Shown: in pieces, positions 1 to 11,270 of the stretch | Layout: every line of letters starts with the position of its first letter | Position numbering within the stretch: the stretch's first letter is position 1 | Source: Osmia lignaria lignaria | Lineage: Eukaryota; Arthropoda; Insecta; Hymenoptera; Megachilidae | NCBI RefSeq assembly: GCF_051020975.1 | Contig: NC_135032.1 | Coordinates: forward strand, 2,046,001-2,110,000 | DNA: 64,000 nt | Direction: 5' to 3' | The notes under the pieces: model-generated | Database searches by the model: none | What the model was told of the DNA's origin: nothing | The model's input: only the letters and a program-made list of their open reading frames with translations | Translations under genes and position numbers: made by a program

Positions 1-30
1 TGCCATAGCTCGCTTCGTTTCCGAGATATT

Positions 31-57
31 TGCAGATTTATCTCAAGGGAAGGGACC
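31..57 (+). repeat. Internal 27-bp direct repeat, left copy
   Basis: In the consensus the element runs from tgcagatttatctcaa to ggggcc and matches the element at monomer positions 145-171 at 24 of 27 positions (differences at the 7th, 17th and 19th bases). The spacing is 114 bp. In unit 1 itself the left copy has one more private change (ggga for gggg). Present in every monomer. Confidence 0.85.
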
Positions 58-79
58 TGACGGACATATTTCGAGATAT

Positions 80-103
80 TTCTTCTTCTTGTTGTTCTTC
101 CTC
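80..103 (+). repeat. TTC/TTG triplet tract inside the monomer
   Basis: A short pyrimidine-rich triplet run (ttcttcttcttgttgttc and a further ttcttc) is present in every unit. It is the site of the only recurrent length change, the TTC loss in H units. A nearby substitution (ttgttgtactt) marks F units and their left-domain relatives, and cttgttcttc marks I units at 42805 and 49239. Replication slippage is the natural explanation for the deletion. Confidence 0.85.
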
Positions 104-144
104 TGCACAGCTAAGCTGGAAGTGGCATTTGCAGCTCGCAATAG

Positions 145-171
145 TGCAGAGTTATCTCAAAGAAAGGGGCC
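145..171 (+). repeat. Internal 27-bp direct repeat, right copy
   Basis: This is the partner of 31-57, starting tgcagagttatctcaa and ending ggggcc. Because 114 is divisible by three, the repeat also shows in the translated frame as two similar peptides (QIYLKGRGL and QSYLKERGH). The 322-bp monomer therefore seems to have grown partly by internal duplication of a shorter ancestor. Confidence 0.85.
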
Positions 172-1425
172 ACGGTGTTTCTGTATCTCTATTATGTTGG
201 TGCGGCTTCGGAACTTTTAAATATCTTGATATACCTCGAGAACTACGCTTCTGATCAAAAAATTTCATAGAACATAAATTGTAGGAACCATAATTCTCTA
301 CAAAAGAGGTCTCTTAACATTTTGCCATAGCTCGCTTCGTTTCCGAGATATTTGCAGATTTATCTCAAGGGAAGGGGCCTGACGGACATTTTTCGAGATA
401 TTTCTTCTTCTTGTTGTTCTTCTTCTGCACAGCTAAGCTGGAAGTGGCATTTGCAGCTCGCAATAGTGCAGAGTTATCTCAAAGAAAGGGGCCACGGTGT
501 TTCTGTACCTCTATTATGTTGGTGCGGCTTCGGAACTTTTAAATATCTCGATATATCTCGAGAACTACGCATCTGATCAAAAAATATCATAGAACATAAA
601 AAGTAGGAAACTTAATTCTCTACAAATAAGGTCTCTTAACATTTTGCCATAGCTCGCTTCGTTTCCGAGATATTTGCAGATTTATCTGAAGGGAAGGGGC
701 CTAACGGACATATTTCGAGATATTTCTTCTTCTTGTTGTTCTTCTTCTGCACAGCTAAACTGGAAGTGGCATTTCCAGCTCGCAATAGTGCAGAGTTATC
801 TCAAAGAAAGGGGCCACGGTGTTTCTGTATCTCTATTATGTTGGTGCGGCTTCGGAACTTTTAAATATCTTGATATATCACGAGAACTACGCATCTGATC
901 AAAAAATATTATAGAACATAAAAAGTAGGAAACTTAATTCTCAACAAATAAAGTCTCTCAACATTTTGCCATAGCTCGCTTCGTTTCCGAGATATTTGCA
1001 GGTTTATCTCAAGGGAAGGGGCCTAACGGACATATTTCGAGATATTTCTTCTTCTTGTTGTTCTTCTTCTGCACAGCTAAACTGGAAGTGGCATTTCCAG
1101 CTCGCAATAGTGCAGAGTTATCTCAAAGAAAGGAGCCACGGTGTTTCTGTATCTCTATTCTGTTGGTGCGGCTTCGGAACTTTTAAATATCTTGATATAT
1201 CTCAAGAACTACGCATCTGATCAAAAAATATCATAGAACATAAAAAGTAGGAAACTTAATTCTCTACAAAAAAGGTCTCTTAACATTTTGCCACAGCTCG
1301 CTTCGTTTCCGAGATATTTGCAGATTTATCTCAAGGGAAGGGGCCTGACGGACATATTTCGAGATATTTCTTCTTCTTGTTGTTCTTCTTCTGCACAGCT
1401 AAGCTGGAAGTGGCATTTGCGGCTC

Positions 1426-1435
1426 GCACTAGTGC
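1426..1435. repeat. Perfect 10-bp palindrome GCACTAGTGC (example)
   Basis: Units with the gcggctcgcactagtgcag core contain this perfect palindrome at monomer positions 138-147. Other subfamilies break it: gcaatagtgc in B, C, J, K and N, gcactaatgc in D and L, caccagtgc and gcgctagtgc in the left domain. It is the most variable site of the monomer and a useful subfamily marker. A binding-site role is only a guess. Confidence 0.8.
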
Positions 1436-1610
1436 AGCGTCATCTCAAAGAAAGGGGCCACGGTGTTTCTGTATCTCTATTATGTTGGTGCGGCTTCGGA
1501 ACTTTTAAATATCATGATATATCTCGAGAACTACGCATCTGATCAAAAAATATCATAGAACATAAATTGTAGGAAACATAATTCTCTACAAAAAAGGTCT
1601 GTTAACATTT

Positions 1611-3542
1611 TGCCATAGCTCGCTTCGTTTCCGAGATATTTGCAGATTTATCTCAAGGGAAGGGGCCTGACGGACATATTTCGAGATATTTCTTCTTCTT
1701 GTTGTTCTTCTTCTGCACAGCTAAGCTGGAAGTGGCATTTGCGGCTCGCACTAGTGCAGAGTTATCTCAAAGAAAGGGGCCACGGTGTTTCTGTATCTCT
1801 ATTATGTTGGTGCGGCTTCGGAACTTTTAAATATCTCGATATATCTCGAAAACTACGCTTCTGATCAAAAAATATCATAGAACATAAATTGTAGGAAACA
1901 TAATTCTCTACAAAAAAGGTCTCTTAGCATTTTGCCATAGCTCGCTTCGTTTCCGAGATATTTGCAGATTTATCTGAAGGGAAAGGGCCTGACGGACATA
2001 TTTCGAGATATTTCTTCTTCTTGTTGTTCTTCTTCTGCACAGCTAAACTGGAAGTGGCATTTCCAGCTCGCAATAGTGCAGAGTTATCTCAAAGAAAGGG
2101 GCCACGGTGTTTCTGTATCTCTATTATGTTGGTGCGGCTTCGGAACTTTTAAATATCTTGATATATCTCGAGAACTACGCATCTGATCAAAAAATATTAT
2201 AGAACATAAAAAGTAGGAAACTTAATTCTCAACAAATAAAGTCTCTCAACATTTTGCCATATCTCGCTTCGTTTCCGAGATATTTGCAGGTTTATCCCAA
2301 GGGAAGGGGCCTAACGGACATATTTCGAGATATTTCTTCTTCTTGTTGTTCTTCTTCTGCACAGCTAAACTGGAAGTGGCATTTCCAGCTCGCAATAGTG
2401 CAGAGTTATCTCAAAGAAAGGAGCCACGGTGTTTCTGTATCTCTATTCTGTTGGTGCGGCTTCGGAACTTTTAAATATCTTGATATATCTCGAGAACTAC
2501 GCATCTGATCAAAAAATATCATAGAACATAAAAAGTAGGAAACTTAATTCTCTACAAAAAAGGTCTCTTAACATTTTGCCATAGCTCGCTTCGTTTCCGA
2601 GATATTTGCAGATTTATCTCAAGGGAAGGGGCCTGACGGACATATTTCGAGATATTTCTTCTTCTTGTTGTTCTTCTTCTGCACAGCTAAGCTGGAAGTG
2701 GCATTTGCGGCTCGCACTAGTGCAGAGTTATCTCAAAGAAAGGGGCCACGGTGTTTCTGTATCTCTATTATGTTGGTGCGGCTTCGGAACTTTTAAATAT
2801 CTCGATATATCTCGAAAACTACGCTTCTGATCAAAAAATATCATAGAACATAAATTGTAGGAAACATAATTCTCTACAAAAAAGGTCTCTTAGCATTTTG
2901 CCATAGCTCGCTTCGTTTCCGAGATATTTGCAGATTTATCTGAAGGGAAAGGGCCTGACGGACATATTTCGAGATATTTCTTCTTCTTGTTGTTCTTCTT
3001 CTGCACAGCTAAACTGGAAGTGGCATTTCCAGCTCGCAATAGTGCAGAGTTATCTCAAAGAAAGGGGCCACGGTGTTTCTGTATCTCTATTATGTTGGTG
3101 CGGCTTCGGAACTTTTAAATATCTTGATATATCTCGAGAACTACGCATCTGATCAAAAAATATTATAGAACATAAAAAGTAGGAAACTTAATTCTCAACA
3201 AATAAAGTCTCCCAACATTTTGCCATATCTCGCTTCGTTTCCGAGATATTTGCAGGTTTATCTCAAGGGAAGGGGCCTAACGGACATATTTCGAGATATT
3301 TCTTCTTCTTGTTGTTCTTCTTCTGCACAGCTAAACTGGAAGTGGCATTTCCAGCTCGCAATAGTGCAGAGTTATCTCAAAGAAAGGAGCCACGGTGTTT
3401 CTGTATCTCTATTCTGTTGGTGCGGCTTCGGAACTTTTAAATATCTTGATATATCTCGAGAACTACGCATCTGATAAAAAAATATCATAGAACATAAAAA
3501 GTAGGAAACTTAATTCTCTACAAAAAAGGTCTCTTAACATTT
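1611..3542 (+). repeat. Three-monomer higher-order repeat, two tandem copies
   Basis: Copy 1 (1611-2576) and copy 2 (2577-3542) are offset by 966 bp, three monomers. The order in each is a unit ending gaaaactacgcttc, a unit with ctgaagggaaagg plus ctaaactgg, and a unit with caggttta plus aaaggagcc. The third unit of each copy has ccatatctcgc, which removes the usual TAG and lengthens the open frame to 84 codons. Small later differences are tatcccaag in copy 1, and gtctcccaac and ctgataaaa in copy 2. Confidence 0.88.
1632..1851. repeat. Inverted-repeat set: cgagatattt and its complement (example unit)
   Basis: In this unit cgagatattt lies at 1632-1641 and 1682-1691, and its exact reverse complement aaatatctcg at 1829-1838. 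In addition tttcgagatat at 1679-1689 pairs perfectly over 11 bp with atatctcgaaa at 1841-1851. Units with tcttgat instead of tctcgat lose one pair. The arms are about 140-190 bp apart, so a stem could form in single-stranded DNA or in a transcript. Confidence 0.75.
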
Positions 3543-5474
3543 TGCCATAGCTCGCTTCGTTTCCGAGATATTTGCAGATTTATCTCAAGGGAAGGGGCCT
3601 GACGGACATATTTCGAGATATTTCTTCTTCTTGTTGTTCTTCTTCTGCACAGCTAAGCTGGAAGTGGCATTTGCGGCTCGCACTAGTGCAGCGTCATCTC
3701 AAAGAAAGGGGCCACGGTGTTTCTGTATCTCTATTATGTTGGTGCGGCTTCGGAACTTTTAAATATCTTGATATATCTCGAGAACTACGCATCTGATCAA
3801 AAAATATCATAGAACATAAAAAGTAGGAAACTTAATTCTCTACAAAAAAGGTCTCTTAACATTTTGCCATAACTCGCTTCCTTTCCGAGATATTTGCAGA
3901 TTTATCTCAAGGGAAGGGGCCTGACGGACATATTTCGTGATATTTCTTCTTCTTGTTGTTCTTCTTCTGCACAGCTAAGCTGGAAGTGGCATTTGCGGCT
4001 CGCACTAGTGCAGCGTCATCTCAAAGAAAGGGGCCACGGTGTTTCTGTATCTCTATTATGTTGGTGCGGCTTCGGAACTTTTAAATATCTCGATATATCT
4101 CGAAAACTACCCTTGTGATCAAAAAATATCATACAACATAAATTGTAGGAAACATAATTCTCTACAAAAAAGGTCTCTTAACATTTTGCCATAGCTTGCT
4201 TCGTTTCCGAGATATTTGCAGATATATCTCAAGGGAAGGGGCCTGACGGACATATTTCGAGATATTTCTTCTTCTTGTTGTACTTCTTCTGCACAGCTAA
4301 GCTGGAAGTGGCATTTACAGCTCGCAATAGTGCAAAGTTATCTCAAAGAAAGGGGCCACGGTGTTTCTGTATCTCTATTATGTTGGTGCGGCTTCGGAAC
4401 TTTTAAATATCTTGATATATCTCGAGAACTACGCATCTGATCAAAAAATATCATAGAACATAAAAAGTAGGAAACTTAATTCTCTACAAAAAAGGTCTCT
4501 TAACATTTTGCCATAGCTCGCTTCCTTTCCGAGATATTTGCAGATTTATCTCAAGGGAAGGGGCCTGACGGACATATTTCGTGATATTTCTTCTTCTTGT
4601 TGTTCTTCTTCTGCACAGCTAAGCTGGAAGTGGCATTTGCGGCTCGCACTAGTGCAGAGTTATCTCAAAGAAAGGGGCCACGGTGTTTCTGTATCTCTAT
4701 TATGTTGGTGCGGCTTCGGAACTTTTAAATATCTCGATATATCTCGAAAACTACGCTTCTGATCAAAAAATATCATAGAACATAAATTGTAGGAAACATA
4801 ATTCTCTACAAAAAAGGTCTCTTAACATTTTGCCATAGCTCGCTTCGTTTCCGAGATATTTGCAGATATATCTCAAGGGAAGGGGCCTGACGGACATATT
4901 TCGAGATATTTCTTCTTCTTGTTGTTGTTCTTCTGCACAGCTAAACTGGAAGTGGCATTTCCAGCTCGCAATCGTGCAGAGTTATCTCAAAGAAAGGGGC
5001 CACGGTGTTTCTGTATCTCTATTATGTTGGTGCGGCTTCGGAACTTTTAAATATCTCGATATATCTCGAAAACTACCCTTGTGATCAAAAAATATCATAC
5101 AACATAAATTGTAGGAAACATAATTCTCTACAAAAAAGGTCTCTTAACATTTTGCCATAGCTCGCTTCGTTTCCGAGATATTTGCAGATATATCTCAAGG
5201 GAAGGGGCCTGACGGACATATTTCGAGATATTTCTTCTTCTTGTTGTACTTCTTCTGCACAGCTAAGCTGGAAGTGGCATTTACAGCTCGCAATAGTGCA
5301 AAGTTATCTCAAAGAAAGGGGCCACGGTGTTTCTGTATCTCTATTATGTTGGTGCGGCTTCGGAACTTTTAAATATCTTGATATATCTCGAGAACTACGC
5401 ATCTGATCAAAAAATATCATAGAACATAAAAAGTAGGAAACTTAATTCTCTACAAAAAAGGTCTCTTAACATTT

Positions 5475-6554
5475 TGCCATAGCTCGCTTCGTTTCCGAGA
5501 TATTTGCAGATTTATCTCAAGGGAAGGGACCTGACGGACATATTTCGAGATATTTCTTCTTCTTGTTGTTCTTCCTCTGCACAGCTAAGCTGGAAGTGGC
5601 ATTTGCAGCTCGCAATAGTGCAGAGTTATCTCAAAGAAAGGGGCCACGGTGTTTCTGTATCTCTATTATGTTGGTGCGGCTTCGGAACTTTTAAATATCT
5701 TGATATACCTCGAGAACTACGCTTCTGATCAAAAAATTTCATAGAACATAAATTGTAGGAACCATAATTCTCTACAAAAGAGGTCTCTTAACATTTTGCC
5801 ATAGCTCGCTTCGTTTCCGAGATATTTGCAGATTTATCTCAAGGGAAGGGGCCTGACGGACATTTTTCGAGATATTTCTTCTTCTTGTTGTTCTTCTTCT
5901 GCACAGCTAAGCTGGAAGTGGCATTTGCAGCTCGCAATAGTGCAGAGTTATCTCAAAGAAAGGGGCCACGGTGTTTCTGTACCTCTATTATGTTGGTGCG
6001 GCTTCGGAACTTTTAAATATCTCGATATATCTCGAGAACTACGCATCTGATCAAAAAATATCATAGAACATAAAAAGTAGGAAACTTAATTCTCTACAAA
6101 TAAGGTCTCTTAACATTTTGCCATAGCTCGCTTCGTTTCCGAGATATTTGCAGATTTATCTGAAGGGAAGGGGCCTAACGGACATATTTCGAGATATTTC
6201 TTCTTCTTGTTGTTCTTCTTCTGCACAGCTAAACTGGAAGTGGCATTTCCAGCTCGCAATAGTGCAGAGTTATCTCAAAGAAAGGGGCCACGGTGTTTCT
6301 GTATCTCTATTATGTTGGTGCGGCTTCGGAACTTTTAAATATCTTGATATATCACGAGAACTACGCATCTGATCAAAAAATATTATAGAACATAAAAAGT
6401 AGGAAACTTAATTCTCAACAAATAAAGTCTCTCAACATTTTGCCATAGCTCGCTTCGTTTCCGAGATATTTGCAGGTTTATCTCAAGGGAAGGGGCCTAA
6501 CGGACATATTTCGAGATATTTCTTCTTCTTGTTGTTCTTCTTCTGCACAGCTAA
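5475..6554 (+). repeat. Segment duplicated 17 monomers downstream (second copy)
   Basis: This is the second copy of bases 1-1080, with the same linked private variants. The copy ends inside the unit starting at 6441. That unit keeps the caggttta and cctaacgg head of the K-like type and then switches to the ctaagctgg, gcggctcgcac and gcgtcatctc type. The unit at 6441-6762 is therefore a chimera with its crossover near 6554. Confidence 0.88.
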
Positions 6555-7728
6555 GCTGGAAGTGGCATTTGCGGCTCGCACTAGTGCAGCGTCATCTCAA
6601 AGAAAGGGGCCACGGTGTTTCTGTATCTCTATTATGTTGGTGCGGCTTCGGAACTTTTAAATATCTTGATATATCTCGAGAACTACGCATCTGATCAAAA
6701 AATATCATAGAACATAAATTGTAGGAAACATAATTCTCTACAAAAAAGGTCTGTTAACATTTTGCCATAGCTCGCTTCGTTTCCGAGATATTTGCAGATT
6801 TATCTCAAGGGAAGGGGCCTGACGGACATATTTCGAGATATTTCTTCTTCTTGTTGTTCTTCTTCTGCACAGCTAAGCTGGAAGTGGCATTTGCGGCTCG
6901 CGCTAGTGCAGCGTTATCTCAAAGAAGGGGGCCACGGTGTTTCTGTATCTCTATTATGTTGGTGCGGCTTCGGAACTTTTAAATATCTTGATATATCTCG
7001 AGAACTACGCATCTGATCAAAAAATATCATAGAACATAAAAAGTAGGAAACTTAATTCTCTACAAAAAAGGTCTCTTAACATTTTGCCATAGCTCGCTTC
7101 GTTTCCGAGATATTTGCAGATTTATCTCAAGGGAAGGGGCCTGCCGGACATATTTCGAGATATTTCTTCTTCTTGTTGTTCTTCTTCTGCACAGCTAAGC
7201 TGGAAGTGGCATTTGCGGCTCGCACTAGTGCAGAGTTATCTCAAAGAAAGGGGCCACGGTGTTTCTGTATCTCTATTATGTTGGTGCGGCTTCGGAACTT
7301 TTAAATATCTTGATATATCTCGAGAACTACGCATCTGATCAAAAAATATCATAGAACATAAAAAGTAGGAAACTTAATTCTCTACAAAAAAGGTCTCTTA
7401 ACATTTTGCCATAGCTCGCTTCGTTTCCGAGATATTTGCAGATTTATCTCAAGGGAAGGGGCCTGACGGACATATTTCGAGATATTTCTTCTTCTTGTTG
7501 TTCTTCTTCTGCACAGCTAAGCTGGAAGTGGCATTTGCGGCTCGCACTAGTGCAGAGTTATCTCAAAGAAAGGGGCCACGGTGTTTCTGTATCTCTATTA
7601 TGTTGGTGCGGCTTCGGAACTTTTAAATATCTTGATATATCTCGAGAACTACGCATCTGATCAAAAAATATCATAGAACATAAAAAGTAGGAAACTTGAT
7701 TCTCTACAAAAAAGGTCTGTTAACATTT

Positions 7729-8480
7729 TGCCATAGCTCGCTTCGTTTCCGAGATATTTGCAGATTTATCTCAAGGGAAGGGGCCTGACGGACATATTTC
7801 GAGATATTTCTTCTTCTTGTTGTTCTTCTTCTGCACAGCTAAGCTGGAAGTGGCATTTGCGGCTCGCACTAGTGCAGCGTCATCTCAAAGAAAGGGGCCA
7901 CGGTGTTTCTGTATCTCTATTATGTTGGTGCGGCTTCGGAACTTTTAAATATCTTGATATATCTCGAGAACTACGCATCTGATCAAAAAATATCATAGAA
8001 CATAAAAAGTAGGAAACTTAATTCTCTACAAAAAAGGTCTCTTAAGATTTTGCCATAGCTCGCTTCCTTTCCGAGATATTTGCAGATTTATCTCAAGGGA
8101 AGGGGCCTGACGGACATATTTCGTGATATTTCTTCTTCTTGTTGTTCTTCTTCTGCACAGCTAAGCTGGAAGTGGCATTTGCGGCTCGCACTAGTGCAGC
8201 GTCATCTCAAAGAAAGGGGCCACGGTGTTTCTGTATCTCTATTATGTTGGTGCGGCTTCGGAACTTTTAAATATCTTGATATATCTCGAGAACTACGCAT
8301 CTGATCAAAAAATATCATAGAACATAAAAAGTAGGAAACTTAATTCTCTACAAAAAAGGTCTCTTAACATTTTGCCATAGCTCGCTTCCTTTCCGAGATA
8401 TTTGCAGATTTATCTCAAGGGAAGGGGCCTGACGGACATATTTCGAGATATTTCTTCTTCTTGTTGTTCTTCTTCTGCAC
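7729..8480 (+). repeat. Segment repeated 13 monomers downstream at 11915
   Basis: Units at 7729, 8051 and the start of 8373 match 11915, 12237 and 12559 at an offset of 4186 bp, exactly 13 x 322. They share the cttaagatttt spacer variant (8041-8051 and 12227-12237), cttcctttccg and ttcgtgatatt. The match ends in the third unit, where caccagtgc faces cactagtgc. The end coordinate is approximate. Confidence 0.8.
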
Positions 8481-10304
8481 AGCTAAGCTGGAAGTGGCAT
8501 TTGCGGCTCGCACCAGTGCAGAGTTATCTCAAAGAAAGGGGCCACGGTGTTTCTGTATCTCTATTATGTTGGTGCGGCTTCGGAACTTTTAAATATCTCG
8601 ATATATCTCGAAAACTACGCTTCTGATCAAAAAATATCATAGAACATAAATTGTAGGAAACATAATTCTCTACAAAAAAGGTCTCTTAGCATTTTGCCAT
8701 AGCTCGCTTCGTTTCCGAGATATTTGCAGATTTATCTCAAGGGAAGGGGCCTGACGGACATATTTCGAGATATTTCTTCTTCTTGTTGTTCTTCTTCTGC
8801 ACAGCTAAGCTGGAAGTGGCATTTGCGGCTCGCACTAGTGCAGCGTTATCTCAAAGAAGGGGGCCACGGTGTTTCTGTATCTCTATTATGTTGGTGCGGC
8901 TTCGGAACTTTTAAATATCTTGATATATCTCGAGAACTACGCATCTGATCAAAAAATATCATAGAACATAAATTGTAGGAAACATAATTCTCTACAAAAA
9001 AGGTCTGTTAACATTTTGCCATAGCTCGCTTCGTTTCCGAGATATTTGCAGATTTATCTCAAGGGAAGGGGCCTGACGGACATATTTCGAGATATTTCTT
9101 CTTCTTGTTGTTCTTCTTCTGCACAGCTAAGCTGGAAGTGGCATTTGCGGCTCGCGCTAGTGCAGCGTTATCTCAAAGAAGGGGGCCACGGTGTTTCTGT
9201 ATCTCTATTATGTTGGTGCGGCTTCGGAACTTTTAAATATCTTGATATATCTCGAGAACTACGCATCTGATCAAAAAATATCATAGAACATAAAAAGTAG
9301 GAAACTTAATTCTCTACAAAAAAGGTCTGTTAACATTTTGCCATAGCTCGCTTCGTTTCCGAGATATTTGCAGATTTATCTCAAGGGAAGGGGCCTGACG
9401 GACATATTTCGAGATATTTCTTCTTCTTGTTGTTCTTCTTCTGCACAGCTAAGCTGGAAGTGGCATTTGCGGCTCGCACCAGTGCAGAGTTATCTCAAAG
9501 AAAGGGGCCACGGTGTTTCTGTATCTCTATTATGTTGGTGCGGCTTCGGAACTTTTAAATATCTCGATATATCTCGAAAACTACGCTTCTGATCAAAAAA
9601 TATCATAGAACATAAATTGTAGGAAACATAATTCTCTACAAAAAAGGTCTCTTAGCATTTTGCCATAGCTCGCTTCGTTTCCGAGATATTTGCAGATTTA
9701 TCTCAAGGGAAGGGGCCTGACGGACATATTTCGAGATATTTCTTCTTCTTGTTGTTCTTCTTCTGCACAGCTAAGCTGGAAGTGGCATTTGCGGCTCGCA
9801 CTAGTGCAGCGTTATCTCAAAGAAGGGGGCCACGGTGTTTCTGTATCTCTATTATGTTGGTGCGGCTTCGGAACTTTTAAATATCTTGATATATCTCGAG
9901 AACTACGCATCTGATCAAAAAATATCATAGAACATAAATTGTAGGAAACATAATTCTCTACAAAAAAGGTCTGTTAACATTTTGCCATAGCTCGCTTCGT
10001 TTCCGAGATATTTGCAGATTTATCTCAAGGGAAGGGGCCTGACGGACATATTTCGAGATATTTCTTCTTCTTGTTGTTCTTCTTCTGCACAGCTAAGCTG
10101 GAAGTGGCATTTGCGGCTCGCGCTAGTGCAGCGTTATCTCAAAGAAGGGGGCCACGGTGTTTCTGTATCTCTATTATGTTGGTGCGGCTTCGGAACTTTT
10201 AAATATCTTGATATATCTCGAGAACTACGCATCTGATCAAAAAATATCATAGAACATAAAAAGTAGGAAACTTAATTCCCTACAAAAAAGGTCTCTTAAC
10301 ATTT
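8373..10304 (+). repeat. Three-monomer higher-order repeat with caccagtgc marker, two tandem copies
   Basis: Units at 8373, 8695 and 9017 are repeated at 9339, 9661 and 9983, an offset of 966 bp. The first of each trio has caccagtgc and gaaaactacgcttc, the second has gcactagtgcagcg plus agaagggggcc, and the third has gcgctagtgcagcg. A partial third copy (first two units) appears at 11271-11860, so the block was copied again at a larger scale. Confidence 0.88.
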
Positions 10305-11270
10305 TGCCATAGCTCGCTTCGTTTCCGAGATATTTGCAGATTTATCTCAAGGGAACGGGCCTGACGGACATATTTCGAGATATTTCTTCTTCTTGTTGTT
10401 CTTCTTCTGCACAGCTAAGCTGGAAGTGGCATTTGCGGCTCGCACTAGTGCAGAGTTATCTCAAAGAAAGGGGCCACGGTGTTTCTGTATCTCTATTATG
10501 TTGGTGCGGCTTCGGAACTTTTAAATATCTCGATATATCTCGAAAACTACCCTTGTGATCAAAAAATATCATACAACATAAATTGTAGGAAACATAATTC
10601 TCTACAAAAAAGGTCTCTTAACATTTTGCCATAGCTCGCTTCGTTTCCGAGATATTTGCAGATATATCTCAAGGGAAGGGGCCTCACGGACATATTTCGA
10701 GATATTTCTTCTTCTTGTTGTACTTCTTCTGCACAGCTAAGCTGGAAGTGGCATTTACAGCTCGCAATAGTGCAAAGTTATCTCAAAGAAAGGGGCCACG
10801 GTGTTTCTGTATCTCTATTATGTTGGTGCGGCTTCGGAACTTTTAAATATCTTGATATATCTCGAGAACTACGCATCTGATCAAAAAATATCATAGAACA
10901 TAAAAAGTAGGAAACTTAATTCCCTACAAAAAAGGTCTCTTAACATTTTGCCATAGCTCGCTTCGTTTCCGAGATATTTGCAGATTTATCTCAAGGGAAC
11001 GGGCCTGACGGACATATTTCGAGATATTTCTTCTTCTTGTTGTTCTTCTTCTGCACAGCTAAGCTGGAAGTGGCATTTGCGGCTCGCACTAGTGCAGAGT
11101 TATCTCAAAGAAAGGGGCCACGGTGTTTCTGTATCTCTATTATGTTGGTGCGGCTTCGGAACTTTTAAATATCTCGATATATCTCGAAAACTACCCTTGT
11201 GATCAAAAAATATCATACAACATAAATTGTAGGAAACATAATTCTCTACAAAAAAGGTCTCTTAACATTT
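10305..11270 (+). repeat. Dimer duplication with ggaacgggcc marker
   Basis: The unit at 10305 (ggaacgggcc, gaaaactacccttgtg, catacaacat) recurs at 10949, two monomers (644 bp) later, with the aattccctac spacer variant shared upstream of both. The unit between them (10627) has the ttgtacttc and ttacagctcg variants of the F-ancestor type. Confidence 0.85.

Larger units (their letters stand above)
1..322 (+). repeat. Reference monomer (unit 1) and its internal anatomy
   Basis: This unit defines monomer coordinates; monomer n starts near 1+322(n-1), corrected for small deletions. Reading along it: a CpG-containing head (1-30); cgagatattt at 22-31 and again at 72-81; a 27-bp element at 31-57 that recurs in diverged form at 145-171; a TTC/TTG-rich pyrimidine tract at about 80-103; a variable core at 131-150 that in many units becomes the palindrome GCACTAGTGC; an inverted copy of the cgagatattt motif at 219-228; the TCTCGAGA region at 234-241; and an A-rich tail (about 252-310) with A tracts at 257-262, 276-280 and 302-307. 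Unit 1 carries private variants (aagggacctg, cttcctctg, atacctcgag, aatttcatag, caaaagagg). These recur only in the copy at 5475-5796. Confidence 0.9.
1..1080 (+). repeat. Segment duplicated 17 monomers downstream (first copy)
   Basis: Bases 1-1080 match 5475-6554 at an offset of 5474 bp, which is exactly 17 x 322. I find no difference when reading the two side by side. They share private variants such as aagggacctg, cttcctctgc, atacctcgag, aggaaccata, catttttcg, gtacctcta and atcacgag. Identity stops inside the fourth unit, where ctaaactgg here meets ctaagctgg in the other copy. The copy may extend left of base 1, outside the window. Confidence 0.9.

Noticed and set aside
1..40. CENP-B box in the conserved gctcgcttcgtttccgag head
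   Set aside because: Only the TTCG start agrees with the CENP-B consensus. The following A and the CGGG end are missing, so I do not call a box.
30..254. Open frame of about 74 codons repeated in nearly every monomer, resembling a tandem family of small proteins with a CCWCGF-like cysteine segment
   Set aside because: It starts with TTG, not ATG, and has no family I recognise. It is broken in 17 units, and one broken subfamily (F) has been amplified to 12 copies. It cannot run through because 322 is not a multiple of three. It persists because the monomers are near copies.
252..310. Phased A tracts causing intrinsic curvature
   Set aside because: The three A tracts (A6, A5, A6) are about 18 and 26 bp apart, not near multiples of one helical turn, so strong bending is not supported by inspection.
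1288..1542. Longer 84-codon versions of the frame (also at 2254, 3220, 20930, 26078 and, extended at the other end, 19028, 28040, 54092, 58272, 59560, 61811)
   Set aside because: These arise from single substitutions in the upstream TAG (ccatag to ccacag, ccatat or ccatac) or the downstream TGA (tctgatc to tcagatc). They are chance extensions of the same satellite frame, not separate genes.
2230..2250. Polyadenylation-like aataaa in caacaaataaagtc (also near 947 and 3198)
   Set aside because: This is a single-base variant of the usual spacer in a few K-like neighbours. There is no associated gene or transcript evidence.
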